Assembly: GCA_026120035.1 (NCBI GenBank)
Contig: JALRME010000035.1
Span: 186,001-250,000, forward strand
Reading direction: 5' to 3'
Source of the DNA: Coleophoma eucalyptorum
Lineage: Eukaryota; Ascomycota; Leotiomycetes; Helotiales; Dermateaceae
DNA: 64,000 bases
The notes under the pieces are model-generated. The model saw only the letters and a program-made list of their open reading frames with translations, ran no database searches and was not told where the DNA came from. The stretch's first letter is position 1. Every line of letters begins with the position of its first letter. Positions 22,942 through 35,923 of the stretch are shown piece by piece. Made by a program: the position numbers and the translations under genes.

Positions 22942-25021
22942 AGGAGGATCTTCTTTGCTCTTTTTATTTATCCTTTCTACTTTTTTTTGGGGCTTTTGAC
23001 TTTTTGGCATTGGATAGCACTGCATTTACGGTCTGGCGTGGCTGTTTTATACCCTTTCCTCGAAGACGCAATTGTTATTTTTGGGTCTAATGCAGTAGCA
23101 CAGCTTTTACCTGCTGCACATCTTAATCAAGAGTGTGGAAGGACGAGTAGGAGGGATTAGAGAATCTATGAGTTCTCTCTTCCGTATCTATGTCTCCCTT
23201 GCATTTGTTTTTGCATATACCCCTGTTTTTCTTGAAGTAGTAGTAGTCTTTTGGGGTAGATTATTCTTCCTCATCTTAGTTTTTTTTGCCGATCTTAGAT
23301 GGTAGTCGCGGCAACTATCTAATTCAAACCCAACCAATACCCGTCTCAACACACAGCTGTCTTTTGTAATGACTTAGTTCCTTTTGCCATGTGTTTGTTC
23401 TTGAATTTCCCAAGGGGTCCAATTATCATTAAGATATTTGCCCTATCCGGTCGGAAGGTCGAACAGATTTACGTCTGACAATTCGTTGACGTGAATGGTT
23501 TATAAAGTAGCTGGGCGCGCGGAAACAGGCCTTTCCGATTCTCTGTCTTGCTCTTGCACCCTCTTTCTCATTGTTCCTCTCTCATATTTTCTTCTACCAC
23601 ATTTTATCCACTTCTGCAGCAAAACAAGACAAGGCCAACGCCCAAAAACCCTTCTGCTTCGTCGCAGCCCTGTCCCCCAATTAAGCGCCCACCGACGGCG
23701 TCCAACCAACGCACACCTTGCCCCAACCGCCCGAGAAATCCTGAACATGCGCGCAAACCTAGTTTAGAGTTTTTGGTAGGGCTGAGATAAAGTCACCTCT
23801 TCCCGACTCCCGAGACTGGATAGGGCGAGACCACGCAGGGCGGGGAAGCAAGGGGGGCGGTTGATGTAATGTCGTTGTTTGATCGCCGTTGCCGGGCGGC
23901 TAAGCCTGATGGCGTGGCTGACCTTTGTGAAACAATCGGTCGGTTTTGATTTTTTAAAAAAGAGAGGGTCGGCATGGGGTAGGAGGGTGAAGGAGGGTGC
24001 TAGGTGTTTTGAGATGGTATTGGTGGCATGGTGACTGAGATGGTCGAGAACGCGGTAAGTAAAGCGAGGGGGTTTACTGTTTGGGCTGCTCTTTGGAATT
24101 GTGTGGTTCCTTGCTTTTGACGACAGGGTCTTATGGATTTGTATGACACTGGGAGAGTCTTTTGTATGGGGCTGCATGATGAGGATGCCAGATGGTCTGT
24201 TGTGTGATTGAGATATTTGGGGCGATTTGTAACCGTGATACACTATGCCTGAGTCTCAGGTTCCAAAAAGCTATGGGCTGCAAAATAACAGCGATGCAAT
24301 GCAAGCTCGGCTATGAATAACTTCTAGATCTGTGTGATCTTGTTTTGTTGTTTGAAAACACCGAAAGATTGCTAAACATTGCTTGCGAATTAAATCACCG
24401 GAGCGATTCTCGGCAGTATGCAATGGTCATGGTGATTGTCTTGAGCCATTCATGAAGACTGAGGATTCGATTAAGTTGATTTCATCAGAAGCTGAAGCTA
24501 CTAGCTGAGGAGTAATGCATTGATGAGGAGGAACTATAAGAATGCCAAGGTTGCAGATGGCGAGTCTAGATTCGATTCAATACCAAAGTTTTCTTTCGTA
24601 GTCATGATTGAGCAACTAAGAAGCGCTACCAACGCTTTTTCGCATAGTAAATTATTACCAGAATTCGTTTTAGCTTTTAATTGACTCCCTGCACTCTCTC
24701 TGATCGAGCTTACAACCATGTTTCGTCTAGCTTGGATTGGCTCTCTATAGGAAGATAGTTGAGTTGTCATCTTTTTGGGGAATGTTCGACTTCAAAAGGC
24801 ATCTTATAGAGATCCTCCTAGTCTCTAGAGTCTCTCAAATACCTGGAAGAAGATACTCCAACCACACAAGTTCTTGGTTAGTGAAACCCAGCCTAACTTC
24901 TTGAACACACATTGGAGATCATTTCTGTAGAGAAGAGACCTCAATAAGTCCTCTAGCCTCGGCTAATATGATAGTGTTGCCTTGCTACGTGTTCATTTCA
25001 TAAAGTCTTTGTGCTTTTACC
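22942..25021. other. 2.1 kb convergent gap with orphan promoter-like segment and AT-rich tract
   Basis: No supported protein gene between two convergent 3' ends. Near 23500 a TTTATAAAG box is followed by a long CT-rich leader-like stretch (23530-23760), but the only ATG downstream (23748) opens a six-codon frame. From about 24240 to 25020 the sequence is AT-rich and lacks ORFs. Confidence 0.5.
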
Positions 25022-27537
25022 TCACTTCTGATTCGACTTACTGCAAACTGTTGTGAAAGAATGAAGAAGATGCTGAGATAAGTCAGCAATCTATATTCTT
25101 GAAATGCCTTGCGAAAACCCGGAACATACCATAAACTCATGATCTCCCATAGAACCAAAAAGTGGATCTCTACCCAACTTTATGGCAGTTATTCTAGGAC
25201 TACTAATCCCGAATGCGATTCTTGCCAGGAAGCGAGCATCGTCGCGATCGGGTACCCGTTCCAGTATTGCGTTAAATGCATCTTTGTTGAAAGATATCGG
25301 AGGAGCCGGTTCAACAACGACGGGCTTATGAGTCATACACCATGTACAATGTCCACATTCCTTCATGCCGTCCGGCAAATCATCTCCAAAGTGCTGGGCC
25401 AATTTCCTAGAAAAGCAATCACTTCCCGTGACAAGCTCTATAACCTCATCGGTACGCTGCATTGCCTGAGCTTCACGCTCTTGCATCAATGTGAAGATGT
25501 CGTCCACAAGCTTCTCAATTTCCGCAGCGGTCTTAGGCAATGACTTGAGGATACGATAAACACTTACAATACCGCTCGGCTTTAGCTCAATTTTCCTGTC
25601 TTCGTTCCAATCGTTAAGCTTCTTGATTACGTCATTTCGTGGTATTCCTAAGCTTTTGCTAGCAAAGTCAACATCAATAGTATACCACTTTGTCGCTTTC
25701 TTGCCATATGTTCCAATGGCTCTTGCAGCGGGTGAACTATCGTGAGCGACTGTCGCCGAATAGTTTGCTCCTGCTGTGTAGGTGTATTTGGTGTATATTG
25801 GAGTGATCTCCCTTAAAAGCCCATGGCGAAGTTCTAACTGGGCATAGATGTTCTTCAATGTTGTGACTCGAATATCGAAATCCTTTGTCTGCAAGGCATG
25901 ATTGGCCTTGTATTGGCCACCAACGGGAGTTTTGGTAGTTTCACCATCGAATATCTCATTTAACAATCCTCTGAGAGACTCTTTAGAAGCTAAATCACCA
26001 CGAGCAAAAAGCTCTCGCAGATGGAGATCTTCGCTACAGACATAAAACATGCAGCGGGATGTACGTCCGTCACGTCCAGCGCGACCAATTTCTTGACTAT
26101 AGGATTCCAGACTGGAGGGTATGTTGAAGTGCACAACATTGCGAATCATGGCCTTGTCAATACCCATACCAAACGCAATTGTTGCAACTATAACAAGGTC
26201 TTCACAAGCCATGAACTCGTCTTGTAGTTTCTGTTTAACATCATTCTGCATGCCTGCGTGGAAAGCTCTTGCCTTGAAACCCTGGGACCTCAGATCGGTG
26301 GCTAGGGCTTCTGTCTGTTTTTGGAGTGTGACATAGACAATTGTAGCACCTGGATTGACGCGAAGGAATTTGAAAAGTTTCGGATATAGCTTCTGCTTTA
26401 TTGGTGCGGACTCAGCGAGAAGGTGAAGATTGGGACGATATGTGGACGTCCGAACGAGCCCTGTTTTTTCAATGCCGAAAGCATCGCATATATCTTTAGC
26501 AACTCGCGGGGTGGCAGTAGCTGTAAGGCAAACTACTCTTTCTGCATTGATCTCATCTACAAATCGTGATATTTCTGAGTAGTTAATATAATATTGCCAG
26601 AAGGATTGAGGAAGACATACTAAGATAGTCCGGCCTGAATGCCTGTTCAGAGATATAAGGTTAGTTTAGTATAGGCCAGTTCTTAGACTCGATATTAATT
26701 GCTGCAGTAGCTCTCAAACACATCTAGTATTTGAGAGGGATATGGAGTGTAGGACATGGAGAGTACTACTCATAGCATTCCTGTTGTCTTTCCGGGATCC
26801 TTGCAACGGTATGCAACTTTGAGAGCTTACTGGGGACATTTGGAGATCAAAAGCGGAAAAGAGAGTTATAAACAACGTACATGTCCCCACTCAGAGATAC
26901 AATGGGCTTCGTCGACGGCAAGTAGACGAATGCCTCCTCGGACGAACCTCATCTGCTCAACAAAGCCTTCGTTGTTGAGCCGCTCTGGTGCACAATAAAG
27001 AATCCTTAGATCCCCTTTTCGCAATTTATCACAAGTGTCCAGGTATTCTTCACGAGTTTTGGTGGAATCGAGCGTAGCGGCTGCGACACCACGCCGTTTT
27101 AGAGCGTCGACCTGGTCCTTCATCAATGCAATCAATGGGGATACCACGAGCGTGATGCCATGTTCTCCAGCACCTCTGATATTTTGTAGTGCATCGACAT
27201 CTGCAAATACCAATGCCGGAATCTGGAAGCAGAGACTCTTTCCCCCACCCGTTGGGAAAACAACCACAGCATTCTGACCCTCCAGTATCCTTGTTACAAC
27301 TTGTTCTTGCTTCAATTGAAAACTCTTGAACCCAAAAGTTTTTGTGAGCGCGGTGGTTGCTAGTGGCAGGTAACTAGAGCTTTTGTTGGCATCGATGGCG
27401 ATTTTTTTCGAAGGAGAAAGGTCTTCGAACGAGGTGTTCTTGCGCTTTGTGCCCGTTTCTAAAGCTTCTGATGTTGCGAGCAGCGCAGCCTCATCCCCGG
27501 AGCTGAAGCCGAATTCGTCCTCATCATTACTATCCAT
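25022..27537 (-). CDS. RecQ-family DNA helicase with RECQ4-type C-terminal region
   Basis: Four exons, 27537-26881, 26642-26621 (22 nt), 26574-25130 and 25072-25022, encode 724 aa. The last exon is recognised because it ends the protein as HLLHSFTTVC rather than reading into the intron. The helicase core starts near residue 60: Walker A PTGGGKS 95-101, DEAH box 209-212 followed by CISEWGH, then TATATP, FHAGM, TIAFGMGIDK and QEIGRAGRDGR. Beyond the core there is no typical RQC zinc domain. Instead a region beginning LKNIYAQLELRHGLLREITP, a late Cys cluster (ECGHCTWC) and a terminal ARIAFGISSPRITAIKLG block match the order seen in human RECQ4. The short acidic N-terminus has no Sld2-like domain. 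The protein would be a 3'-5' DNA helicase in replication or repair. It is distinct from Hrq1, the usual fungal RECQ4 relative. Confidence 0.88.
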
Positions 27538-29073
27538 GGCACAAGCCTTGGAGCAAGGGGAGGGGCGTTCGAAAGTCTTGAGCTGGTGGCGAAGCTAATC
27601 TGCTGAATAGTTGCCAACTATGAAACAATCGAAGCTATGAAAGCTACAGAAAGCCGCGTCGCGTCCAAAAGACGCGAGGTGAGAAGGCGCGCAGTCACAT
27701 GACTTTGAACTTGGTTATAACCCCCTTAATCCGGCACTCAACGTGCTGTAAGGCAACTGAGTTCTAGGACCGTTGGCTTAATTACAACAGAAATCTTACC
27801 TCATAAGTCAAGAAAATAGGTATATCGAAGAACCAAGTAGATTAAATTTAGGCAAATAATGGCCATTGTAGTACACGGCTTGTTTTTTGTACAGAAAACA
27901 AGCAGAATAGTTTCTGGCCTTTGAGCAAGTGGAATTTCATGCCATTTTTCAAATAAGCTGTTGAGCTTAAGCACGTGGGAACTGCTAGTTCACGTCTAGT
28001 TAACACATCATTAAGAGGTGTGATCTTCAATAGGCAGCGCAAAGCGGGTTTTGACAAAAGGCAGAAAGGGATACTAAGCTCTGCGCACTCCAAATTCCCA
28101 TCAACGGTTCCGAATTTGATGATGACAGACTGATTGACACGGGCTTCGATGTACACACATTCGCTACATGCCCAGCAATGCGGTCCATGTGGCTTATATC
28201 GAGGATCTTGTTACTCCTGTGTGACTCGAGTTTCCTGAGCTGGCCATCTTTCAACCAAGTCTAGGGCCAGCTGGTCCGTTTCTCACGGCTAGCTTTGAGG
28301 TATACTTATCGATATCGGCACAATTCGGAGCTTGTGTGCCTTGGTTTTTGATGCATAGAGGACCGTTGAGTCTCCGATTCATCCTAACATTCTTCGGGGA
28401 TGTTATAGAAGTCCATACCACCCGAGCAATGTGGTTCGGGGCGAGATGGCCCCTGAATGAGGACAAATCAAGTCTGTGCTCTCGGAAGGAAGGATAGTTG
28501 GATGATCCGTCGAGATCAAACTCAATGGACCTTCCTTGCGCCTATTATGTAACGTGCACGAGGTGGAATTGCAGAGGGCCGGTTCAAGCTTAATCCCCCG
28601 CACTTTTCGCGCTCCTGCCGTAGGTTTGTTTCAGCGCGCACTGTCTGTCACAATCTTGAACTACTGCTTAAAGTACCACGCTTCCCCTCTCTTTCTCTTT
28701 AGGAACCAAACTTGGGATTGTCTGCTACTTCCTCCCCCAACTGTGCAGCCACAAGACGACACTGTTTATGCGAGATGTTTCACTGCATGGCTTTAACACG
28801 AGGTCCGCCGGCGCCAAATGCCGACCATTTCATGCGCCGCCGCTTCCCCCGGCTCTTTGCTGACAGGAAGCTGCACCAATCGAGTATTATTGGAAAGCCA
28901 TTGCTCTTGGCAGGCCAGCATGCGATTCTCTCCTGAACCAAAATCATCTCAAGCTCAGATCTACTTGATATAGATATCTCGTAGACCTTCTTTTATGGTC
29001 GGTATTTCTTGTGCAGCCGACGCTGAATGGGTTGATTTACAGATTCCACAGCTAATCAGTTCCCAATTGTGCT
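27538..29073. other. Divergent intergenic region, RecQ and DUF3405 genes
   Basis: No supported gene in 1.5 kb. The RecQ-proximal 150 bases carry the tandem and palindromic ACGCG motifs listed separately. The rest holds only short overlapping ORFs. Confidence 0.55.
27655..27676. promoter_or_regulatory. Tandem and palindromic MBF/MCB-like motif upstream of RecQ gene
   Basis: CGCGTCGCGTC (27655-27665) is followed by CAAAA and GACGCG, so CGCGTC/GACGCG form a perfect inverted repeat with a five-base loop (27660-27676). Three ACGCG-type cores thus lie within 22 bases, about 120 bases upstream of the ATG. The 11-mer is identical to the one upstream of fta4. Confidence 0.45.
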
Positions 29074-31487
29074 ATGCCGCCTCGATTCCGCAGCTCACTT
29101 GGCCTTGCGTCCCTCCTCATCATTGTCTATCTTGTTCTGACACACGATGAAGTCAACTTTGGAAATCCAGTACCGCCAATCGTCCTGTCCGACTCAGGTA
29201 CCAAGTCTCAACTTCCTCACGTCGACAAAGGTCAAGATGTGGTCTGGATTGGGGGAAAACCGCATACTCAGATGACCGCAGAAAAGACTTCCACCCCGAC
29301 AGCTATAAGTGATGCAGATGAGTCGGCCTGGGCTGGAACAGGAACCTCGCTTTCGGCGCTTCTGGAGACTGCAGCACCTCAAGGAGTAGATGAAGTGGTC
29401 CCTTCCAAGACCATCAATTTTGCGCCAAAAGTTGAAGTGGAATCATGGGATACAGATACTACGCAGCCTTTACATGCGCAGTACAAGGAGGAATATACTA
29501 GGCTGGGAAAGTAAGGAAAGCTGACATCTGCATAAATACAGACGACTGATTCGATGATATAGACAAGAGGATGCCGGCAAGATATTCGGAAACACATTAA
29601 GCAATATGGTTAATTCTGGCACACATGCGGGATTCAAAGCTGCTGCATTAACAAAAACGGGCAAGCACCTCGATTTCACCGATCAGGAGCCGCTCATCTA
29701 TAATCCATACCCTGAATACACGGGCAAAAACTACAAGACACACAACCAGGGTGATTTCGTAGATTGTGCTGGGCCTGGGACAGGAATAGTAGATGTCCAG
29801 GTTTTTTCCGGTCATGCCCAAAGCTTTGCATACCCCCAGCTAGGTGCTTACTATGTCTTGGATATTGACAGTAACCTCTGCTTCGAGCGGGAGACAAGGC
29901 TCGGACCATACGGTTTCGTTGAACCTGGTTCTAAAGCCACAGGCACCAAGAATTGGGAGGCTGTGAATTGGGGCGAGTTGCAAGAAACTTGCGCCAGGAA
30001 GAATTCTGGTAGGTATAATGCTGCAATTGCTACACTTTCAACTCTTCATACCGGTGCCGAATGGGATCGACATGAAAATACAACATTGCCTGAGCGCAAT
30101 AACGCTAGGGAGGACTCCATGGTCAGACGAGCCGTCAAGAAGGAAAATTATCGTGGCAAATCTCGAGTCGAGACTCGTGATGACGACCATCATCACGACA
30201 TGGCTACTCAGTTTCAAAAATTGAAAGCGCATACAAGGACGGCTGTCCTTCTTAGGGCTAATTCCGCCCGAGTCTGGACAGAGAATGATAAACAGAATAT
30301 TCGTGCCATGGTGACTGAACTATCACTTCTCACTGGCGGCGAGTATCAAGTATTTATCCTTTTCCAAATACTGGACAACTCGAAGCCGATATTCTCTGAC
30401 CCTTCAGTCTATTCAGCGACCCTCCGAGCCGCTGTGCCTCAAGAATTCCAGTCAATGACCGTCCTATACAACGAGAAACTTTTCGAGGATCTATACACCG
30501 AGATCCCATCTGGGCACCATAATGCCCGTGACTCACACTGGTTTCCTGTACAGAAATTTGCGTTGGACTACCCAGGATTTGACTATTACTGGAACTGGGA
30601 TCTTGATTCGAGATACACTGGACATTATTACAACTTCCTAGAAAAGATCGGAGAGTTCGCAGATATGCAGCCTAGGAAAGGTCTCTGGGAAAGAAATGAG
30701 CGCTACTATATCCCTGAACTTCACGGCGCCTATGCATCCCAGTTCCGGTTCAAAGTTGAGTTGAAATATGCTGGAGCGTCAACTCAGTGGGGTGCTGCTC
30801 AAATCACAAGCGTGAATGCTCTTGGTCCTAACCCTCCTGTGGACAATCCGAAAAATGACGATTATGAATGGGGCCTGCATGAGCATGCAGATTTCATCTC
30901 TCTGGCACCTATCTTCAACCCTATCGCAACCGACTGGACAAGTAAAAATAACATTTGGGGATACCTTGGGCCTGACTCTACACCACGTCGCGCTACTCAT
31001 ACTCTCCAATCTCGCCTCTCCAAGAAGTTGTTGCAGATCATGCACGCAGAGAATGTTGCAGGAAATCACATTGGCAGCCACATGGCTCCAGCCACTGTAT
31101 CTTTGCTACATGGCTTGAAGGCCGTCTACGCTCCGCATCCAATATTCTTGGACAGAGAATGGAAGGGAAGAAGCTTAAATCGGTGGTTTAATCCTGGTCC
31201 GCACGACGAGAGTGGAAGCACGCAAGAAAGCCCATTCAGTGCTGGCCGTACAGAGCGGTTTCAAGGTGTGACATGGGGGACTAATTCTGAAGTTCCCAAG
31301 AAGATATACAATCATTGGCTGGGATTGAAAGACGGCGGAATTGGTGGCCAAGAGGTAATGCCATTAGCCTTTTGTGACTTGACATCCTGCTAACCGGACA
31401 CAGTGGGAAAAATCCAACGGCAGGACATGCTTACCTCCGATGCTCTTGTATCCTATCAAGGACGTGAAGACACCGCCTCAGAGCTAA
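29074..31487 (+). CDS. DUF3405 type II membrane protein, glycosyltransferase-like
   Basis: Three exons, 29074-29510, 29563-31354 and 31404-31487, encode 770 aa. Residues about 7-23 (SSLGLASLLIIVYLVLT) form a signal anchor after a short basic N-terminus, so the rest is probably lumenal in ER or Golgi. The ordered domain (about 190-770) carries the landmarks of fungal DUF3405: FDYYWNWDLDSRYTGHYY, a DFISLAPIFNP segment, MAPATVSLLHGLKAVYAPHP and, in the last exon, GRTCLPPMLLYPIKDV. The last exon is needed for that conserved ending. The DUF3405 family has no established reaction; aspartate-containing motifs and topology suggest a glycosyltransferase-like role in protein or wall glycosylation. Its plus-strand neighbour is a GH31 alpha-glucosidase 970 bases downstream. 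Confidence 0.88.
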
Positions 31488-32454
31488 TCTTCTCTACGCC
31501 AATAGATCCCCCAATATATACAGTAATGCGTCTGGCGTCCCGGGGTCGGAGTTTGAGATGGGTATTTGCGATAAATTCAAAAGCTGGAAAATGTTTAATT
31601 TGCACGATATCTTTAAAGGCGAAGGAACCTTATTATAGCACACTGCTAAAGAAATACATTTATTTTCCTAGAGCCCTCGGCGTATGACCCTTGTGAAGGC
31701 CATGAATCCTAAAAGTTATCAGCTTACTTCCCAAGCCTATAGGTTCGAGAGATGGGACGAACTCTATTGAACAGGCTTGGCAATAATAAATCAAGGAAGC
31801 GCAATATTGGAAAACCGTTGTTGCTACAAATCCAGCCATCAAACCCGAAGCCGACATGCATAACGCCTCACTGCCGCATGACGCCATTCCGGATGTTTAA
31901 GAACAGCAATTGGCTTGTTGTCCATCTGAAGCTTCATGGAGTTGGAGTGTCGGCGAGCAATTCTCCATGCGGGGTAGCTCTTTTTCTCTGCAGCAAGCAA
32001 GTCGGACCGAAACAAAACCCCATGCATCTGCACCTTCAGTTCCTACTTACTCAATTAACCTTAACAAATGAGCGTAAGGATTTGTTCTTTTCGGTTTCTG
32101 CGGAGGCGGTCCCTGATCTTCGCTGTCTCCAGTTTATCCACGCGAATAGGAGGAGCTCGTCAGAACTAGATGCATACCAAGTGACATCAAAAGTCCCGCT
32201 TGGCCCTTCTGATCTGCGGGCATATTCCCCGCAATCGTTCGACGTAACCTTCAGAGGAAAGGAAAAAAAAGCTAAGCTCGAGGTTACATGCATGATCACT
32301 TCGGCCTGCTGCGATGACCGGTCCATTAAGTGAGGGGGACAGAGAGGGGAAAGCAGAACCTGTGGGGAGGGTACAGGAACATAAAGTGAGCACGGTCTAC
32401 GTGAACATAGAGAGGTTACGGAAGCGACCGATACTCATTTCTGCAGTACTCATC
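31488..32454. other. Intergenic region upstream of GH31 gene
   Basis: Nothing identifiable. An open frame runs in from 32314 and is continuous with the GH31 first exon, but the signal peptide places the true start at 32455. Confidence 0.5.
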
Positions 32455-35405
32455 ATGATCTTCGTACTTCCGTGGTTGGCGCTGATTACTCTGGGTTCAG
32501 CCAGCAGGTTGTCTGCTCGTCAGTCTGACGATTCTCTAGCTTCTTGCCCTGGCTATGAAGCTTCGAATGTGAAGACAAGTTCAAATGGCCTCACAGCGGA
32601 TCTGTCGCTTGCTGGAACAGCATGTAATGTTTACGGTGACGATCTCACAAATCTGACTCTCGAAGTCGTCTACGAGACTGGTGGGTAAGCCATGTTCTTA
32701 CTTGACTAAATACTGACACACTCTAGATGACAGGATACACGTCAAGATCCAGGATGCCGCAAATATTGTATATCAGGTTCCCGAATCGGTTTTCCCTAGA
32801 CCAAAGGCTAGCGACGGCGTGGAAGCCAAGAATGCAAATATCAACTTTAATTACAAGACCTCCCCATTTTCCTTCTCCATTACGCGACTGCATTCAAGAG
32901 AAGTACTTTTTGACACTTCGGCCGCAAGTCTTGTTTTTGAATCCCAATTTCTGCAGCTCCGGACTAAACTACCGGACGAGCCAAACCTATACGGACTGGG
33001 AGAACATTCAGATCCATTTCGACTCAACACCACAGATTACATCAGAACTTTATGGTCTCAAGATGCATACGGCATTCCAGCCGGCGCCAATCTTTATGGA
33101 AACCACCCTATATATTTCGAGCATCGCCTATCTGGAACCCATGGAGTTTTTTTCTTGAACTCAAACGGCATGGATATTAAGATTAACAATACAGGAACTA
33201 GTGGCTCCCAATATCTCGAATATAACACGCTCGGTGGTGTTTTAGATTTCTATTTCGTTGCTGGTCCCTCTCCTGTGGATGTTAGTCAACAGTATGCTGA
33301 AGTTGTGGGTCTTCCTGCTATGATGCCATATTGGGGTTTCGGATTTCATAACTGCAGATATGGATACCAGGATGCATATGCCGTTGCTGAGGTTATCTAC
33401 AACTACTCGAAGGCAGAAATTCCCTTGGAGACTATGTGGACCGACATAGATTACATGGACCGTAGACGTGTAAGTAGACTTTCAGTTCTTCTCAAAAAAA
33501 TTACTCATTATTCCTAGGTCTTTAGTTTGGATCCGGACAGATTTCCATTATCAATGATGCAAGATATCAACGACTACTTGCATGCACACGACCAAAAACA
33601 AATCCTCATGGTAGATCCAGCAGTTCCATATGTTGACTATGGGCCTTACCAACGTGGGGCTTCCGACGATGTTTTCCTCCATCGCTCCAATGGCTCATTC
33701 TGGCTCGGCGTTGTCTGGCCAGGTGTAACGGTATTTCCCGATTGGTTCTCTAGTGATGTACAAGAATATTGGGATAATGAGTTTGAAATATTCTTCAACC
33801 CATCAACCGGAGTTAATGTCGATGGTCTTTGGATCGATATGAACGAGCCATCAAACTTTCCTTGTAATTTTCCGTGTGATAATCCTTACGCTGCTGCCGT
33901 CGGATATCCTCCTGAGCCACCAAGTGTCAGGACCCCTCCCAGGCCTTTACCTGGGTTTCCATGTCAATTCCAACCCTCAGGAATGGCGTGTAGTAACGAG
34001 ACGAGCACTAGTACATCGAAGAGGGCTTTGACTAAAAGGAAGCTCCTAGAAACCGCAGGGAGAATATACGAAAGACAAGAGACTGGAACAGAGATGGGAC
34101 TACCTGGTCGAGACTTGCTTTTCCCAAAATATGCCATCCACAATGCCGCAGCGTTCACGGTCGCTGACAACGCAGCTGGTGGTGGTATTTCCAATCACAC
34201 AGTCAATACGGATGTTATTCATGCAAATGGACTTGCGATGTACGATACACATAACCTTTATGGAACAAGTAAGAACCTACCCTTATTTGGTTGATGCATC
34301 TAACGATTTAGTGATGTCTGCCGCTTCTCAAGCAGCCATGCTGGCTCGTCGACCCGCAGAAAGGCCACTCGTCATTACCCGCAGTACTTTTGCTGGTGCA
34401 GGCGTTAAAGTAGGACATTGGCTTGGTGATAATACTTCTGATTGGTGGCACTATATTGCATCAATCCGAACTATGCTCGCTTTCTCGTCCATTTATCAAG
34501 TACCTATGGTAGGATCTGACGTGTGCGGCTACGGCGATAACACCACTGAGCAAATGTGTGCACGCTGGGCAACACTAGGTGCCTTCTCTCCCTTCTACAG
34601 AGACCATAATGCATACCCGCCCAGTATTCCCCAAGAGTTTTATCAGTGGGATAGTGTAGCCAGCGCTGCACGAACAGTCATCGATATTCGGTACCGGTTG
34701 TTGGACTATATCTACACCGCATTATACCAACAGACCCAAGATGGAACACCGTTGATAAATCCTTTGTTCTACATCTACCCATCAGACTCCAAAACTTTCG
34801 GTATCGAATTGCAATACTTCTACGGGCCATCACTTTTAATTTCTCCTGTCACGGAAGAAAACTCCACCTCTGTAGATATATACCTTCCCGACGACGTCTT
34901 CTACGATTTCTACACACGCGAGAAGATTCAAGGCGCCGGAGCTTTTATTACACTACCAGATATCTCTTACACTGAGATCCCACTGCATTACCGTGGCGGC
35001 ACTGTAATCCCTCAGCGAGTAGCCTCCGCTATGACGACCACAGAGCTACGAAAGAAGGATTTCGAACTTATCATTGCTGTAGGAAGTGATGGAAAGGCCA
35101 CCGGATCTCTTTACCTGGACGATGGAATCTCACTCGTACAGAAGAGCACTACATTCATCGAGTACGCTTTTGACGGTAAAAAGTTGATAGCGAAGGGCAC
35201 GTATGGCTTTGATGCTGGTGTGAGTGTGCAGAATGTTACGTTCCTGGGTTATGAAAAGACCGTCAAGGGCTTTAAGGTCGATGGGGAAACTGTAGAGTGG
35301 AGCCATACCTCGAAGAGAGCTACCACTGCTGGGGATTCACAGGCTGTTACGATCGCGGTTGGAAAGAAGCTGGATGCTGATTTTGTGGTGGAGATTGATT
35401 CGTGA
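32455..35405 (+). CDS. Secreted alpha-glucosidase, GH31
   Basis: Four exons, 32455-32680, 32727-33469, 33518-34268 and 34312-35405, encode 937 aa, typical for fungal GH31 alpha-glucosidases. Residues 1-18 are a signal peptide ([18 protein letters not shown]). The catalytic nucleophile is Asp430 in [12 protein letters not shown]; the acid/base is Asp613 in [10 protein letters not shown]. Other landmarks are [27 protein letters not shown] and [10 protein letters not shown]. Many N-glycosylation sequons are present. The enzyme would release glucose from the non-reducing ends of maltose and starch- or glycogen-type oligosaccharides outside the cell; side activity on other glucosides is known in this group. 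The first junction is ambiguous: donor 32681 with acceptor 32726 gives ETDDRIHV and is preferred on family grounds, while donor 32685 with a later acceptor is also in frame. Confidence 0.94.
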
Positions 35406-35923
35406 TCAAATCATGCCAGCTATATACTTCAGTAGCTGTGTGATACCAATACTTGAAGTACAAAAATTCACCGCAGGCCTTTGATATTTGAACTGCATCC
35501 GTATCTGAATTTACACTTTAGTCATCGGATCTCAGTTTTATCCTTTTAAAGATCTCGAATCCCAGTAGGCCGATCACCATAAATTGACTCGAGTATATTT
35601 ATGATTTGCACCACTCCACTTCACTCCATTCTAAGACGCCCTCCTCAGCCATGAAAGAGAAAGAAGGCTATTTCTTCCTCGAGATAAACATGTTGGTAGA
35701 TAGCATATTAGAAGAATCTCAATTCATAGAATGCGCGTGTCTATATTCGCAAAATTCCACAATCCCCAAGGAGATCCTACCATCCAGCCAAAATGTCCTG
35801 TACAGTGACACTAAAGCTTTATCCACTGAAAGCGTTTGTGATTTGCTGACCGCTTACTTGAGGTACAGCTCGCTACTCTAGATACTCGAGTTGTGGTACA
35901 AATCGGCGACGGGATTCTGCGCA
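35406..35923. other. Convergent spacer
   Basis: About 520 bases between GH31 and deaminase 3' ends. The ORF at 35606-35881 has no support. Confidence 0.5.

Noticed and set aside
32314..32454. In-frame upstream extension of the GH31 protein (MTGPLSEGD start).
   Set aside because: The extension would bury the clear signal peptide that begins at 32455.
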